From positions 186,001 to 250,000 of the forward strand of contig JAVJQS010000001.1 in the NCBI GenBank assembly GCA_040218815.1: a DNA stretch of 64,000 bases, read 5' to 3'. Below are positions 16,352 to 25,944 of the stretch, one piece after another. Under the pieces are notes generated by a model. That model saw nothing but the letters and a program-made list of their open reading frames with translations, was not told where the DNA came from and did no database searches. The DNA is from JAVJQS01 sp040218815 (GTDB lineage Bacteria; Bacteroidota; Bacteroidia; Flavobacteriales_E; Vicingaceae). The first letter of the stretch is position 1; every line of letters starts with the position of its first letter. The position numbers were made by a program, and so were the translations under genes.

Positions 16352-18589
16352 ATGAAAAAAATATCTACTCTCTCGAAACTTTTTTTGGTTTCAATCATTT
16401 TATCTTTCAATGCATTTAATGCCACTTCTCAAGTTTTACTAAACGAAGACTTTAGCTCTGGTCTATTGCCTGTAAATTGGACTACTAGCTCTGTCTCAGC
16501 AGGTGACCTTTGGGAATACGGTGGCTCAGTTGATTTTGGATCTACTTCTACAATTAATGACCCTTTCGGAAATTCAGGTGAGTACGCTCATATAGATTTT
16601 AGTGATGACCCTGATACAACATCACTCATTACTCCCATAGTAGATATTTCAACCTTAACTAACCCAAGGTTAACATTTTACTACATTTCTCAAACAACGA
16701 GCACTTCTTTTTCTCCATATAATAGACTAATAGTTGATTACTGGGATGGAGCTGCTTGGATTAATATAACCGTAATTGACACCCTAACAACTGTAGGATG
16801 GACAGAGTATGATTTTAACATTAGCACATATACCTTTGGAACAGACAGTGTACAATTTAGATTTTCGGCTCAAGAGGGCGGCGCTGCAATAGGAGGAACT
16901 GGCACTGCCACTTTCGATCAAGATTTAGCGCTAGATGATGTAACTATCGAAGAAACTCCTACGTGTTTAGTTCCTACTTCAATTTCGGCTTCAAGCATTG
17001 TCGATACCTCACTTTCACTTAGTTGGACTGAAAACAACTCTGCAACACAATGGGAGATTCAATATGGTACTACTGGTTTTACCTTAGGAACTGGAACAGA
17101 CTCACTTGTTAATTCAAACCCAAAGACAATAGTTGGTCTTACACCTGATACGGAGTATGATTTTTATGTGCGTTCTATTTGCTTAGTTGGAGATACAAGT
17201 GCGTGGTCTATTGCTGGAACCTTTAAAACAGCTTTTGCTTGTCCTGCCGGAGCAGTATGTGCTACATATACAGCGGGTGATATTGATACGGATAGAGCTT
17301 TTACTAGCTTGCCTGGAACTTCAACATGTCCTGAAACACTTTCCGTCACAATACCTGCAGGTAATCGTATTGATAGTGTTAGTACACGTTATACTATGAC
17401 AGCAATTGGCAGTGCATGGATGTCAGAACAAAGGTCTTGGTTATATTCTACAAACACATTAGCAGGAGAAGCTTCATTATCAACTGGATCTGGAACTACT
17501 ACAGGAACATTTAGTTATGATAGAGGTGGATTAACTTTTGCAAATGGTGCTACTGGTGTAGCAACTTTTGAGTTTCATGCAGGAAGAACTTTTGGTGGAA
17601 GCGGATGCGATGCTACTTACAATTATGTAGACAACGGCACGTGGATAATTATAGCCTATAATAGTTTAGCTCCTGCTTGTCTTGAACCTATTAATAGCTT
17701 TGTAACAGATATAACATCAGATTCAGTTCAACTTAATTGGGCAGGCACTGGAACTGCAACTGAATGGATTGTTGAGTGGGATACTGCAGGTTATACTGCA
17801 GGAACAAGTGCCAATTCACTAGTCGTTTTAACCGATACTTTTGCTGTAATTACCGGTTTAGATGGATTAACAACTTATGATTTTTATGTTAGATCAATTT
17901 GTGGCCCTTCAGATACAAGTAATTATACCACTGTGGAGTCTTTCACAACACTATGTGACCCATTCGTTGCTCCTTTTTCAGAAGATTTTAATGCCCTTAC
18001 TCTACCAAGCTGTTGGGAACAAGGTGCTGGTAATTCAGAAGATTGGGAGTTTCAGTTAACTGATGGGCATATCGGAAATACGGGAAATCAAGGCACGGGT
18101 TCTACTACAAGTGGTGGAGGTCTAGCAAGTGTTGATGATTCTAGCCCTCACAATACAAATACTAGCTTAGTTTCACCCTTTATTGATGTGTCGGGACTTA
18201 CATCTCCTAGATTGAATTTTTTCACCATTAGTGATAATGAAGGAAATGTTAACGGAAATGTTGATTTTCATGTAGATGTATATGATGGAGCGAATTGGAA
18301 TGATTCAATTTTCTTTAGCGATACGAATACTCTTAATGGTACATGGGAGCAAATATTTGTTGATCTATCGTCGCTAACCATAACAGGACCTATACAAGTT
18401 CGATTTGTTGTTGATGAAAACAATGGTACTTTATTTGATGATGATAGAGCTATTGACGATGTAGTTGTAGAAGAAACTCCTTCTTGTCCAAGTCCAACTG
18501 CTCTGGGTTTTAACAATATTACTGATAGCAGTGTAGTTGTTTCTTGGACTAACGGAGGAACAGAAACAGAGTGGGAGATAGAAATATGA
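16352..18589 (+). CDS. N-terminal part of frameshifted fibronectin-III / MAM-like T9SS-secreted protein
   Basis: The first 745 residues of a gene that continues in another frame (18582-20780). A signal peptide (about residues 1-27) precedes a choice-of-anchor J/MAM-like domain (30-205, 'EDFSSGLLPVNW' to 'DLALDDVTIEET'), a fibronectin III domain (208-290), a Cys-containing region of unknown fold (295-440), a second FnIII (448-530), a second anchor-J/MAM-like domain (535-700) and the start of a third FnIII. Each FnIII ends in the repeated 'YDFYVRSIC' motif. The reading frame breaks inside that third FnIII at about 18582-18584, where GAAATATGAT replaces the expected GAATATGAT: one additional A. 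The product, if restored, is a large extracellular surface or adhesion protein. Confidence 0.8.
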   Translation: MKKISTLSKLFLVSIILSFNAFNATSQVLLNEDFSSGLLPVNWTTSSVSAGDLWEYGGSVDFGSTSTINDPFGNSGEYAHIDFSDDPDTTSLITPIVDISTLTNPRLTFYYISQTTSTSFSPYNRLIVDYWDGAAWINITVIDTLTTVGWTEYDFNISTYTFGTDSVQFRFSAQEGGAAIGGTGTATFDQDLALDDVTIEETPTCLVPTSISASSIVDTSLSLSWTENNSATQWEIQYGTTGFTLGTGTDSLVNSNPKTIVGLTPDTEYDFYVRSICLVGDTSAWSIAGTFKTAFACPAGAVCATYTAGDIDTDRAFTSLPGTSTCPETLSVTIPAGNRIDSVSTRYTMTAIGSAWMSEQRSWLYSTNTLAGEASLSTGSGTTTGTFSYDRGGLTFANGATGVATFEFHAGRTFGGSGCDATYNYVDNGTWIIIAYNSLAPACLEPINSFVTDITSDSVQLNWAGTGTATEWIVEWDTAGYTAGTSANSLVVLTDTFAVITGLDGLTTYDFYVRSICGPSDTSNYTTVESFTTLCDPFVAPFSEDFNALTLPSCWEQGAGNSEDWEFQLTDGHIGNTGNQGTGSTTSGGGLASVDDSSPHNTNTSLVSPFIDVSGLTSPRLNFFTISDNEGNVNGNVDFHVDVYDGANWNDSIFFSDTNTLNGTWEQIFVDLSSLTITGPIQVRFVVDENNGTLFDDDRAIDDVVVEETPSCPSPTALGFNNITDSSVVVSWTNGGTETEWEIEI

Positions 18590-20780
18590 TACTGCTGGTT
18601 TTGTTCAAGGATCTGGTAACATTATATCAACTTTAACAAATCCAGATACCATCACAGGTTTGCAAAGCGCAACTATTTATGATTTTTATGTAAGAGCCGT
18701 TTGTGCAATAGGCGATAGCAGTAATTTTGCTTCTTTATCAGGATCAACAAAAATTGCAACTGCAAAAGGTGTTAACTGTATTAACGGAAGCGCAGCTACT
18801 GTATTTTCTGATGATTTAGAAAGCACTAATGGCTGGACAGGAGATATTGGAACAGGCTCTACTCTAGAAAACTGGAACTACGACGGAGGTGGAACTGGAT
18901 CATCAAATACTGGCCCTTCAGCAGCTTACAGCGGAACACAGTATGTGTATGTTGAAACCTCTGGTGCAAGCATAGGTGATTCTGCTTCTTTTATTTCACC
19001 AGCAATTGACTTGACAAATGCAAACGATTTTGCAGAATTATCATTTTGGTTGCATGCATATGGTGGGCAAATTGGTACATTGGTTGTTGGAGTTGGTACT
19101 TCAGCAACAGGTCCATTTACGGAAGAGTTTTCTTACACAGGTGAAGTTCAATCAGATGAATTAGATCCATTTGAAAATGTAGGTGTCAACTTGGATGCTT
19201 ATGTCGGTCAGACAATTTACATCGAATTCTTATATATTACAAATGGATCATTTGAAGGAGACATTGCCTTGGACTTAATTGAAGTAACATCTTGCTTGCC
19301 ATGTCCAATTCCAATCAGTTTAACTTCTTCAAATATTACATCGAATTCGGCGGATATTAATTGGAGTGACAGCACAGCTAGTCAATGGATAATAGAATAT
19401 GATACTGCAGGATTTACTCCTGGTGCAGGGTCAAACTCAGTTGTAGTAGATACAAACACCTTCACTACTTTAACAGGTTTAGCTTCGCAAACAGCTTATG
19501 ATTTTTATGTAAGAGCCATTTGCAGTCCAGGTGACACTAGTGCATACTCAGATACAGCTTCTTTCTCTACAACAGTTTGTAGCGACCCAACTGCACTAAG
19601 CAGCGCGAATGTATCAATTGATTCTGCAAGCCTAAGCTGGACAGAAAATGGAACAGCTATGCAATGGGAAATTAGTTATGGATCAACTGGCTTTACTGCT
19701 GGAAATGGAACTCAAGTAGTAGCAAACGCTAATCCATTTAACTTATTAGGCCTTAGCTCTAATACTTCTTATGATTGGTATGTAAGAGCGATTTGTGGAG
19801 CAGGTGATACCAGTAACTGGTCTGACACCGCTTCATTTACTACTCTAAGCGTGCCATTACCTTACTATTCAATAGGAACTATAAATGGAGAAGATTCAAC
19901 AGGTGTTGCCGATTCATTAAATGTAGCTTGTTATACATCTGGAACTGTTACAGGAGTTGATAGAAGAGGCAGTGGGTATGAGTTTGCTTTAATTGATTTA
20001 TCAAGTGGAGTGCAAGAAGGTATAACTGTATTTGACTTCAATGATTTAAGTAATTATACTAACCCTGTTGAAGGAGACTCATTGGAAGTTTATGGAAGCG
20101 TTGATCAATTCAATGGTTTAACTCAATTCCGACCTGACTCTATAATTATTATAAATTCAGGAACAGCCACTGTAGCAACTCCTATATTAGTTACTGACTT
20201 GGATGAAACAACTGAATCGAAATTGATTGAGTTAAATGATAATTTTGTTTTACTCGACCCAAGTGGTTCTTTTTCTTACAATATGGATGCTACTAATGGC
20301 ACTGACACTATCACTATTCGAGTAGACTCTGATACTGATGTTGATGATAGTTTGAGCGTGATGACAAATAGTTTAGTTGTCGGAGACACCATTTGTGGCT
20401 TGATTGGAATTGGTGGTCAGTTTGACGGTTCTTCGCCATTTACTGAAGGATACCAAGTTTTCCCAAGTCGATATTCTGATTTGACAATTTGTAGACTATC
20501 TGTAGGTATTAAAGATGTTGAAACGAGTAAAGCTTCCTTTACAGTTTCTCCAAATCCAACAAGTGGAGAGTTTACAATAAGAACTACTGGTTTTAATAAT
20601 GCAAGTGTTCGCGTTCTAATTAGAGATATCAGTGGTAGAATTATATCTGATGAAATACTTACAAATGCAAACAATAGAATAAATAAGACAATGAACCTCA
20701 GCGAAAATGCAAAAGGATTGTACTTTATCAATATTTTTGATGGAGATGTTGTGATTCACCAAAAACTTATTCTAAGATAA
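18582..20780 (+). CDS. C-terminal part of the same frameshifted protein, with T9SS type A sorting domain
   Basis: This frame opens after a stop at 18579-18581 and continues without a break to 20780; the first possible start is TTG at 18660. It completes the interrupted FnIII ('YDFYVRAVC'), then has an anchor-J-like domain ('VFSDDLESTNGWTG' to 'ALDLIEVTSC'), two more FnIII domains ('ITSNSADINWSD', 'VSIDSASLSWTENG'), an OB-fold-like domain (about 19855-20250), and a C-terminal type IX secretion sorting domain ('SPNPTSGEFTIRT' to 'GLYFINIFDGDVVIHQKLIL'). Joined with the first part it makes about 1475 residues. As it stands this fragment has no signal peptide and would not be exported. A strong terminator follows. 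Confidence 0.8.
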   Translation, partial: KYDTAGFVQGSGNIISTLTNPDTITGLQSATIYDFYVRAVCAIGDSSNFASLSGSTKIATAKGVNCINGSAATVFSDDLESTNGWTGDIGTGSTLENWNYDGGGTGSSNTGPSAAYSGTQYVYVETSGASIGDSASFISPAIDLTNANDFAELSFWLHAYGGQIGTLVVGVGTSATGPFTEEFSYTGEVQSDELDPFENVGVNLDAYVGQTIYIEFLYITNGSFEGDIALDLIEVTSCLPCPIPISLTSSNITSNSADINWSDSTASQWIIEYDTAGFTPGAGSNSVVVDTNTFTTLTGLASQTAYDFYVRAICSPGDTSAYSDTASFSTTVCSDPTALSSANVSIDSASLSWTENGTAMQWEISYGSTGFTAGNGTQVVANANPFNLLGLSSNTSYDWYVRAICGAGDTSNWSDTASFTTLSVPLPYYSIGTINGEDSTGVADSLNVACYTSGTVTGVDRRGSGYEFALIDLSSGVQEGITVFDFNDLSNYTNPVEGDSLEVYGSVDQFNGLTQFRPDSIIIINSGTATVATPILVTDLDETTESKLIELNDNFVLLDPSGSFSYNMDATNGTDTITIRVDSDTDVDDSLSVMTNSLVVGDTICGLIGIGGQFDGSSPFTEGYQVFPSRYSDLTICRLSVGIKDVETSKASFTVSPNPTSGEFTIRTTGFNNASVRVLIRDISGRIISDEILTNANNRINKTMNLSENAKGLYFINIFDGDVVIHQKLILR

Positions 20781-20801
20781 ACTAGTAAAGTTTTTAACTT
20801 T

Positions 20802-20837
20802 AAAAGGCGTTTCAAAAACTGAAACGCCTTTTTTTTT
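20802..20837 (+). terminator. Rho-independent terminator
   Basis: AAAAGGCGTTTCA pairs with TGAAACGCCTTTT around a short A-rich loop, followed by an eight-base T run. It ends the T9SS adhesin gene. Confidence 0.9.
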
Positions 20838-20900
20838 GCCGTTTATCAAAATGAAATAGGCATTCTGAATAAAACCATTAGTTTTGAAAAAAAATGAACT

Positions 20901-22946
20901 ATGAAAAAATATCTATTAGTAGCAGCTGTTAGTTTTGGATTGTTAAGCTGTGAAAATGCCAAAAAAAAAGAGGATCCAGCAGCACAAGCAGAAACAATAG
21001 CACACTTTGATTTAGACAACCTCGACACTACCATGTCTCCTTGTGATAATTTTTATCAGTTTGCAATTGGTGGTTGGCTAGAAGATAATCCAGTTCCTTC
21101 GACTGAAAGCAGGTGGAGCAGTTTTAATGTGGTAAACGATTCCAATAACGCTAAATTGAAAAAAATCATGACAGAATTCTCAGCTATGAATGCTGAAAAG
21201 GGCAGTATGGAACAAAAAATTGGTGACTTCTATTCTAGTGTTATGGATTCTACAAAAGCTAATGAGTTGGGCATTTCGCCTTTAAAGGCTGAGTTGGAGA
21301 AGATTGAAGCTATTGAATCCATCGCTGATATCATTGGATTGACTGCACACCACAGATCAATTGGAGTTAACTCTTTGTTTAGCATTTATATTGGTCAAGA
21401 TGATAAAAACAGTGAAGCATATATTACCCATCTTTCTCAAAGTGGTTTAGGGCTACCCGATAGAGACTATTATACTAAAACCGATGAAAAAGCTCTTCAG
21501 CTTCAATCAGATTACAAGAATCATATTGCAGCTATTCATGAATTGATAGCTAATGAAAATGCCAAAGAATTAGCAACAAAAATTTATTTTATTGAAAAGA
21601 AATTGGCAGAAGCATCGATGACAAAAGTTGAACGCAGAGACCCTGATAAGACTTATAATAAATTTAAAGCTGACGACTTAAAAACCTTAGCCAACGAAAT
21701 AGATTGGGACAATTATTTTACAAAAGTTGGCTTATCAGAAGTAGAATCAGTAATCGTTTCTCAGCCAGAGTTTATCAAGGCGTTAAACGGCTATTTAAAA
21801 TCGATTCCGATAGAAGATTGGAAAGCATATCTAAAATGGAGATTGATTGACAATTATGCCTCTGAATTGAGCGATGAGTTTGTTAACGAACACTTTGCAT
21901 TTTATGGTACCATCCTAAGCGGTGCAAAAGAAATGAAGCCAAGATGGAAAAGAGCTTTAGCAAAAGTCAATGGTGGAATTGGTCAGCTCGTTGGACGAGC
22001 ATTTGTTGAAAGACATTTTTCGGAAGCGGCAAAAGAAGACGTGAGTCAAATGGTTGAAAATTTACGTGAAGTTTTTAGAGATCGTATAAATGCCCTAGCC
22101 TGGATGAGTGATGAAACTAAATTGAAAGCATTAGAGAAACTCGATTCATTCAATAAAAAGATTGGTTATCCTGATAAATGGAGAAGTTATGATGCGTTAG
22201 AAATTGTAGCCGATAACCAAGTTGAAAACGTAATGAATTCGAAACAATTCAATTTTGAGTTCATGATGAATAAGCTTGGTAAGCCGGTAAATCCAGATGA
22301 GTGGTTTATGACCCCACAAACAGTAAATGCTTACTACAGCTCTTCAAAAAATGAGATTGTATTCCCTGCTGGAATTTTACAACCTCCCTTCTACTCCGCT
22401 GATGCCGATGATGCTCTAAATTATGGAGGAATTGGAGCTGTTATAGGACACGAATTCACGCATGGTTTTGATGACCAAGGAAGTAAATATGACGCTAAAG
22501 GTAATTTAGAAAACTGGTGGAGCGAATCAGATCGCACTCAATTTGATGCTAGAGCTAACAAGGTGGTAGAGCAGTTTAATCAATTTGAGCCATTAGACAG
22601 TGTATTTATTAATGGTAAGTTGACCTTAGGTGAAAATATTGCCGATTTAGGTGGAGCTACACTTGCATTTCATGCCCTAGAGAAAGAATTAGAAAAAGAA
22701 GGCAAGCCACAACCAATCGATGGCTTTACTTACCAGCAACGATTCTTTTTAGGTTGGGCACAAGTTTGGCACATGAATATGACTGAACAAGAAATGAGAA
22801 AAAGAATTGCTACAGATCCACATTCGCCAGGGGAGTATCGTGTAATTGGACCATTAGCAAATATGCCAGAGTTTAAAGCTGCCTTCAACTGTTCATCAAG
22901 CGATTTAATGGTAAGTAGCGATTCAACAAAGGCAATAATTTGGTAA
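20901..22946 (+). CDS. M13-family zinc metallopeptidase lipoprotein (PepO/neprilysin type)
   Basis: A 681-residue endopeptidase with a lipoprotein signal (MKKYLLVAAVSFGLLSC, Cys17), so it is probably anchored in the periplasm or outer membrane. The N-terminal M13 domain begins 'MSPCDNFYQFAIGGWL'. The zinc site is 'GHEFTHGFDDQG' (HExxH at about residues 517-521) with the third ligand Glu in 'GENIADLGG' (about 578). The 'NAYYSSSKNEIVFPAGILQPPF' block upstream binds substrate main chain in this family. M13 enzymes cut short peptides. A TAGTTTTG box (20879-20886) sits 15 bases before the start. The gene is monocistronic or read with the DUF1232 gene, which has its own promoter. Confidence 0.95.
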   Translation: MKKYLLVAAVSFGLLSCENAKKKEDPAAQAETIAHFDLDNLDTTMSPCDNFYQFAIGGWLEDNPVPSTESRWSSFNVVNDSNNAKLKKIMTEFSAMNAEKGSMEQKIGDFYSSVMDSTKANELGISPLKAELEKIEAIESIADIIGLTAHHRSIGVNSLFSIYIGQDDKNSEAYITHLSQSGLGLPDRDYYTKTDEKALQLQSDYKNHIAAIHELIANENAKELATKIYFIEKKLAEASMTKVERRDPDKTYNKFKADDLKTLANEIDWDNYFTKVGLSEVESVIVSQPEFIKALNGYLKSIPIEDWKAYLKWRLIDNYASELSDEFVNEHFAFYGTILSGAKEMKPRWKRALAKVNGGIGQLVGRAFVERHFSEAAKEDVSQMVENLREVFRDRINALAWMSDETKLKALEKLDSFNKKIGYPDKWRSYDALEIVADNQVENVMNSKQFNFEFMMNKLGKPVNPDEWFMTPQTVNAYYSSSKNEIVFPAGILQPPFYSADADDALNYGGIGAVIGHEFTHGFDDQGSKYDAKGNLENWWSESDRTQFDARANKVVEQFNQFEPLDSVFINGKLTLGENIADLGGATLAFHALEKELEKEGKPQPIDGFTYQQRFFLGWAQVWHMNMTEQEMRKRIATDPHSPGEYRVIGPLANMPEFKAAFNCSSSDLMVSSDSTKAIIW

Positions 22947-22969
22947 TAAACTCGATGCTTTTAAATTTG
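22940..22969 (+). promoter_or_regulatory. Promoter of the DUF1232-methyltransferase pair
   Basis: TTG (22940-22942), 19 bases, then TAAATTTG (22962-22969): a full match to the Bacteroidetes consensus. The ATG is 17 bases downstream, giving a very short leader. The -33 box overlaps the end of the peptidase gene. Confidence 0.6.
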
Positions 22970-22985
22970 TGATTCATCAAATACT

Positions 22986-23390
22986 ATGGAAGAAGAGCAA
23001 CCCAAAGGATTTAAGCGAGCAGAAAAAAAAGCCAAAGAACTTTTAGGCAATCAAGAAAAACTTGATTCCTTGATAAAAAGTGCCAAAGAGAAAAGCAAAA
23101 AAAAGTCAAAGCAACTTAAAAGTGTTTGGAATGAATTCCAAACACTTTTGCGCTTGCTTAAAGCTTATTGGAAAAAAGAATATCGAGAAACGCCTTGGCG
23201 AACTATATTGTATGCCACAGCAGCACTAATCTATTTTGTAAACCCCTTAGATTTAATTCCAGATTTCATTCCAATGACTGGATTATTAGACGATATTTCC
23301 ATCATTACTTTTGTGATATCGTCGATAAAAACAGATTTAGATAAGTTTAAAGAATGGGAAAAAGAAAAGCTGAACACAAGTGATGAGTAA
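22986..23390 (+). CDS. YkvA-family (DUF1232) membrane protein
   Basis: A 134-residue protein. The first 70 residues are highly charged and helical; the DUF1232 domain (about 72-115) has the signature 'LIYFVNPLDLIPDFIPMTGLLDD'. Family members are small inner-membrane proteins of unknown function with one or two short hydrophobic helices. The downstream methyltransferase starts inside the last codons (overlap of eight bases), so the two genes are translated together. No function can be inferred beyond membrane association. Confidence 0.85.
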   Translation: MEEEQPKGFKRAEKKAKELLGNQEKLDSLIKSAKEKSKKKSKQLKSVWNEFQTLLRLLKAYWKKEYRETPWRTILYATAALIYFVNPLDLIPDFIPMTGLLDDISIITFVISSIKTDLDKFKEWEKEKLNTSDE

Positions 23391-24168
23391 GATCAAACAG
23401 GGAGTTGAGTATTTTAAATATTTAATTAGGGCTTTTCATTTACACGGCATACACTCCCCGTTTGTTTACCAATTGAATGAAGTTGTTTTTAAAGAGAAAA
23501 CCCCTTTTTATTGCTTCGATGAAATTGAATCCATTCGAGCGAAATTATTATTAACCAAAAAAACTATCGCTGTTAATGACCTTGGAGCTGGCTCAAAGAA
23601 GTCAGCTAAGCTTACTCGAAGAATTTGTGATATTGCCAAAACCTCTCTTAAACGCCCGAAGCAGAGTCAACTCCTCTATCGCTTAGTTTATCACTTTAAA
23701 CCAACTACGATTATTGAGCTAGGAACATCTTTGGGCATTAGCACAGCCTATCTAGCTAAAGCCAATCCAAAAGCTAAGGTAGTAAGCATAGAAGGATCAG
23801 AAGAATTAGGCAAAGTAGCAGAAATCAACAATAAAAAACTAAATATCAATAACTTAAAACTAGTTATAGGAGACTTTGATAGTACATTAGAAAAAGAGTT
23901 AAAAGATCTAGGTCAACTTGATTTTGCCTTTTTTGATGGAAATCATAAAAAGATACCTACACTCAATTACTTTGAGCAATGTTTAAAGTATGCCCATGAA
24001 GATAGCGTTTTCGTTTTCGATGATATTTATTGGTCGACAGAAATGACTGAAGCTTGGCAAGAAATTAAAAAGCACCCAAAAGTGACCATTACCATTGATT
24101 GCTTTGAGATGGGTGTTGTATTTTTTAAGAAGGAACAAGCAAAAGAGCATTTCACCGTCTATCATTAA
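23383..24168 (+). CDS. Class I SAM-dependent methyltransferase
   Basis: A 261-residue protein from the ATG at 23383 (a GTG one codon earlier is also possible). The Rossmann SAM site reads 'IIELGTSLGISTAYLA' (about residues 111-126), with the acidic strand-2 end 'VVSIEGSEELG', then 'DFAFFDGNHKK' and 'SVFVFDDIYWSTEM', which resembles catechol-O-methyltransferase-like O-methyltransferases with their metal-binding Asp residues. An N-terminal extension of about 90 residues ('FHLHGIHSPFVYQLN') is conserved in Bacteroidetes relatives but uncharacterised. Substrate unknown. Overlaps the DUF1232 gene by eight bases. Confidence 0.85.
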   Translation: MSKIKQGVEYFKYLIRAFHLHGIHSPFVYQLNEVVFKEKTPFYCFDEIESIRAKLLLTKKTIAVNDLGAGSKKSAKLTRRICDIAKTSLKRPKQSQLLYRLVYHFKPTTIIELGTSLGISTAYLAKANPKAKVVSIEGSEELGKVAEINNKKLNINNLKLVIGDFDSTLEKELKDLGQLDFAFFDGNHKKIPTLNYFEQCLKYAHEDSVFVFDDIYWSTEMTEAWQEIKKHPKVTITIDCFEMGVVFFKKEQAKEHFTVYH

Positions 24169-24175
24169 GTCTTTT

Positions 24176-24203
24176 TTGCTTCCATTGAATTGGCTTATTT
24201 TTG
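24176..24203 (+). promoter_or_regulatory. Promoter of the ABC ATPase gene
   Basis: TTG (24176-24178), 17 bases, then TATTTTTG (24196-24203), consistent with the Bacteroidetes consensus; the start codon is 23 bases downstream. Confidence 0.55.
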
Positions 24204-24226
24204 AACTTTAATTTTTACGTTTAAGA

Positions 24227-24937
24227 ATGTCTACAACTCCCATAATTGAAATAGAAAAACTTGTCCGCAACTTTAAGTTGGGCAAGCAGCTCATTAAGGT
24301 GCTGAAGGCAATCTCATTTTCGATTAATAAAAATGAATATGTTGCATTAATGGGGCCATCAGGTTCGGGAAAATCTACTTTAATGAACTTAATTGGCTGT
24401 TTAGATACTCCTACTTCTGGTAAATATGTTTTGAACCAGCAAGATGTAAGCCAACTAAGTGATGATGAATTAGCTGAGATTCGAAATAAAGAAATTGGTT
24501 TTGTTTTTCAAACTTTTAATTTATTACCACGAGCAACAGCTTTAGACAATGTTGCATTACCACTTATTTATGCAGGATTTTCAAAAAAGGAGCGTGAAGA
24601 AAGAGCGATGGAAGTACTCAACCAAGTCGGCTTAGGCGATCGGGTAAAACACAAACCCAATGAATTATCAGGAGGTCAGCGACAACGTGTAGCGGTTGCA
24701 AGAGCCTTGGTAAACAATCCTTCTATTATCTTGGCCGATGAACCTACAGGGAACTTAGATTCAAAGACTTCAAATGAAATCATGGGTTTATTTGACGCGA
24801 TTCATAAAGCAGGAAACACAATAATTTTAGTAACGCACGAAGAAGAAATTGCATTACATGCGCAGCGCATTATTCGTTTAAAAGATGGAGATATTGAAAG
24901 AGATGAACTGAACAAAACAATCACTCAGTTTGCTTAA
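24227..24937 (+). CDS. ABC transporter ATP-binding protein, LolD/MacB type
   Basis: A 236-residue ATPase. Walker A 'GPSGSGKST' (about 42-50), Q-loop 'FVFQTFNLLP', signature 'LSGGQRQRVAVARAL', Walker B 'IILADEPTGNLDS' and the switch His 'LVTHEEEIA' are all intact. The 'FNLLPRATALDNVALPL' block is characteristic of the LolD/MacB/FtsE branch, which works with permeases that extract lipoproteins or act by mechanotransmission. No permease is adjacent, so the partner is elsewhere. Next gene downstream (36 bases) is the cobalamin adenosyltransferase, which may be read on the same transcript but shows no functional link. Confidence 0.9.
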   Translation: MSTTPIIEIEKLVRNFKLGKQLIKVLKAISFSINKNEYVALMGPSGSGKSTLMNLIGCLDTPTSGKYVLNQQDVSQLSDDELAEIRNKEIGFVFQTFNLLPRATALDNVALPLIYAGFSKKEREERAMEVLNQVGLGDRVKHKPNELSGGQRQRVAVARALVNNPSIILADEPTGNLDSKTSNEIMGLFDAIHKAGNTIILVTHEEEIALHAQRIIRLKDGDIERDELNKTITQFA

Positions 24938-24973
24938 TGAAACTAAAGATTAGATCCAAAAAAGTATAACTAC

Positions 24974-25525
24974 ATGAAAATATATACTCGTAAAGGTGAT
25001 TCGGGCACTACTTCTTTAATTGGAGGAAGCAGGGTTCCTAAACACCACCTAAGAATTGAGTCTTATGGTACAGTTGATGAATTAAATTCTTACATCGGTT
25101 TAATTCGAGATCAAAAAATCGATCAAAAACACATAGATGTCCTTTTAGAGATACAAGATCGATTGTTTACCCTTGGCGCTTTATTAGCTGCTGAGCCAGG
25201 TAAATCAAAAATGAAATTGCCTCAGCTAGAAGAAAAAGATATTTTATTTCTCGAGAATGAAATTGATGCAATGGATGAAGAATTAGACGAAATGAAGTCA
25301 TTTGTACTTCCAGGAGCCAATACGGTTGTTTCTTACGCTCATATTGCACGTTGCGTTTGCAGAAGAGCAGAACGCATATCAGTTCACTTAAGTGAGGAGA
25401 GCAAGGTAGAAGAAATCATAATTCGATACCTTAATCGACTGTCGGATTATTTATTCACTTTATCGCGAAAATTGACCAAAGAATATAATGCAAAAGAAAT
25501 TCCCTGGAAACCAAGAAACACTTAA
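24974..25525 (+). CDS. Cob(I)alamin adenosyltransferase, PduO/MMAB type
   Basis: A 183-residue trimeric four-helix-bundle enzyme that transfers the adenosyl group of ATP to cob(I)alamin, forming coenzyme B12. Hallmarks: the N-terminal ATP-binding 'IYTRKGDSGTTSLIGGSRVPK', 'YGTVDELNSYIGL', and late 'CRRAERISVHLSEES' with 'YLNRLSDYLFTLSRKL'. Full length and all motifs are intact. There are no cobalamin synthesis genes in the window; the enzyme probably salvages imported corrinoid for an adenosylcobalamin enzyme elsewhere. Confidence 0.95.
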   Translation: MKIYTRKGDSGTTSLIGGSRVPKHHLRIESYGTVDELNSYIGLIRDQKIDQKHIDVLLEIQDRLFTLGALLAAEPGKSKMKLPQLEEKDILFLENEIDAMDEELDEMKSFVLPGANTVVSYAHIARCVCRRAERISVHLSEESKVEEIIIRYLNRLSDYLFTLSRKLTKEYNAKEIPWKPRNT

Positions 25526-25576
25526 ATGATTGATTTTCATTATTTTAATATAAATATTATCAATTTATATTTAGGC

Positions 25577-25606
25577 TTGAATTTAACATCAAAAAAATTA
25601 CTTTTG
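25577..25606 (+). promoter_or_regulatory. Promoter of the DUF2795 gene
   Basis: TTG (25577-25579), 19 bases, TACTTTTG (25599-25606): an ideal Bacteroidetes promoter. The ATG lies 24 bases downstream. Confidence 0.7.
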
Positions 25607-25630
25607 CGATGAATCAAAAATAAGTCAGAA

Positions 25631-25852
25631 ATGTATTGGACTTTAGAATTAGCCTCATATTTAGAAGATGCGCCTTGGCCGGCAACAAAAGATGAATTAA
25701 TCGATTTTGCCATTAGAGCAGGTGCGCCTTTAGAAGTAGTTGAAAACTTACAAGAAATTGAAGATGAAGGAGATTCCTATGAGACCATTGAGGACATCTG
25801 GCCTGATTATCCCACTAAAGAAGATTTCTTCTTTAATGAAGATGAATACTAA
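25631..25852 (+). CDS. DUF2795-family small acidic protein
   Basis: A 73-residue, very acidic protein of the DUF2795 family, recognisable from 'LEDAPWPATKDELIDFAIRAGAP' and 'VVENLQEIEDEGDSYETIEDIWPDY'. It is well conserved in Bacteroidetes but has no known function. It has its own strong promoter and its own terminator, so it is an independent single-gene unit just upstream of secA. It is cytosolic by appearance (no signal or membrane segment). Confidence 0.88.
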   Translation: MYWTLELASYLEDAPWPATKDELIDFAIRAGAPLEVVENLQEIEDEGDSYETIEDIWPDYPTKEDFFFNEDEY

Positions 25853-25873
25853 GAAAAGTTAAATTGATAATAC

Positions 25874-25905
25874 AAGGGCTGATTAATTGATAATCAGCCC
25901 TTTTT
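25874..25905 (+). terminator. Rho-independent terminator after the DUF2795 gene
   Basis: GGGCTGATTA pairs perfectly with TAATCAGCCC around a five-base loop and is followed by TTTTT. Confidence 0.92.
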
Positions 25906-25944
25906 GCTTTAAGATAAGGTATAAAAAAGCCCTTATAAAATCAG

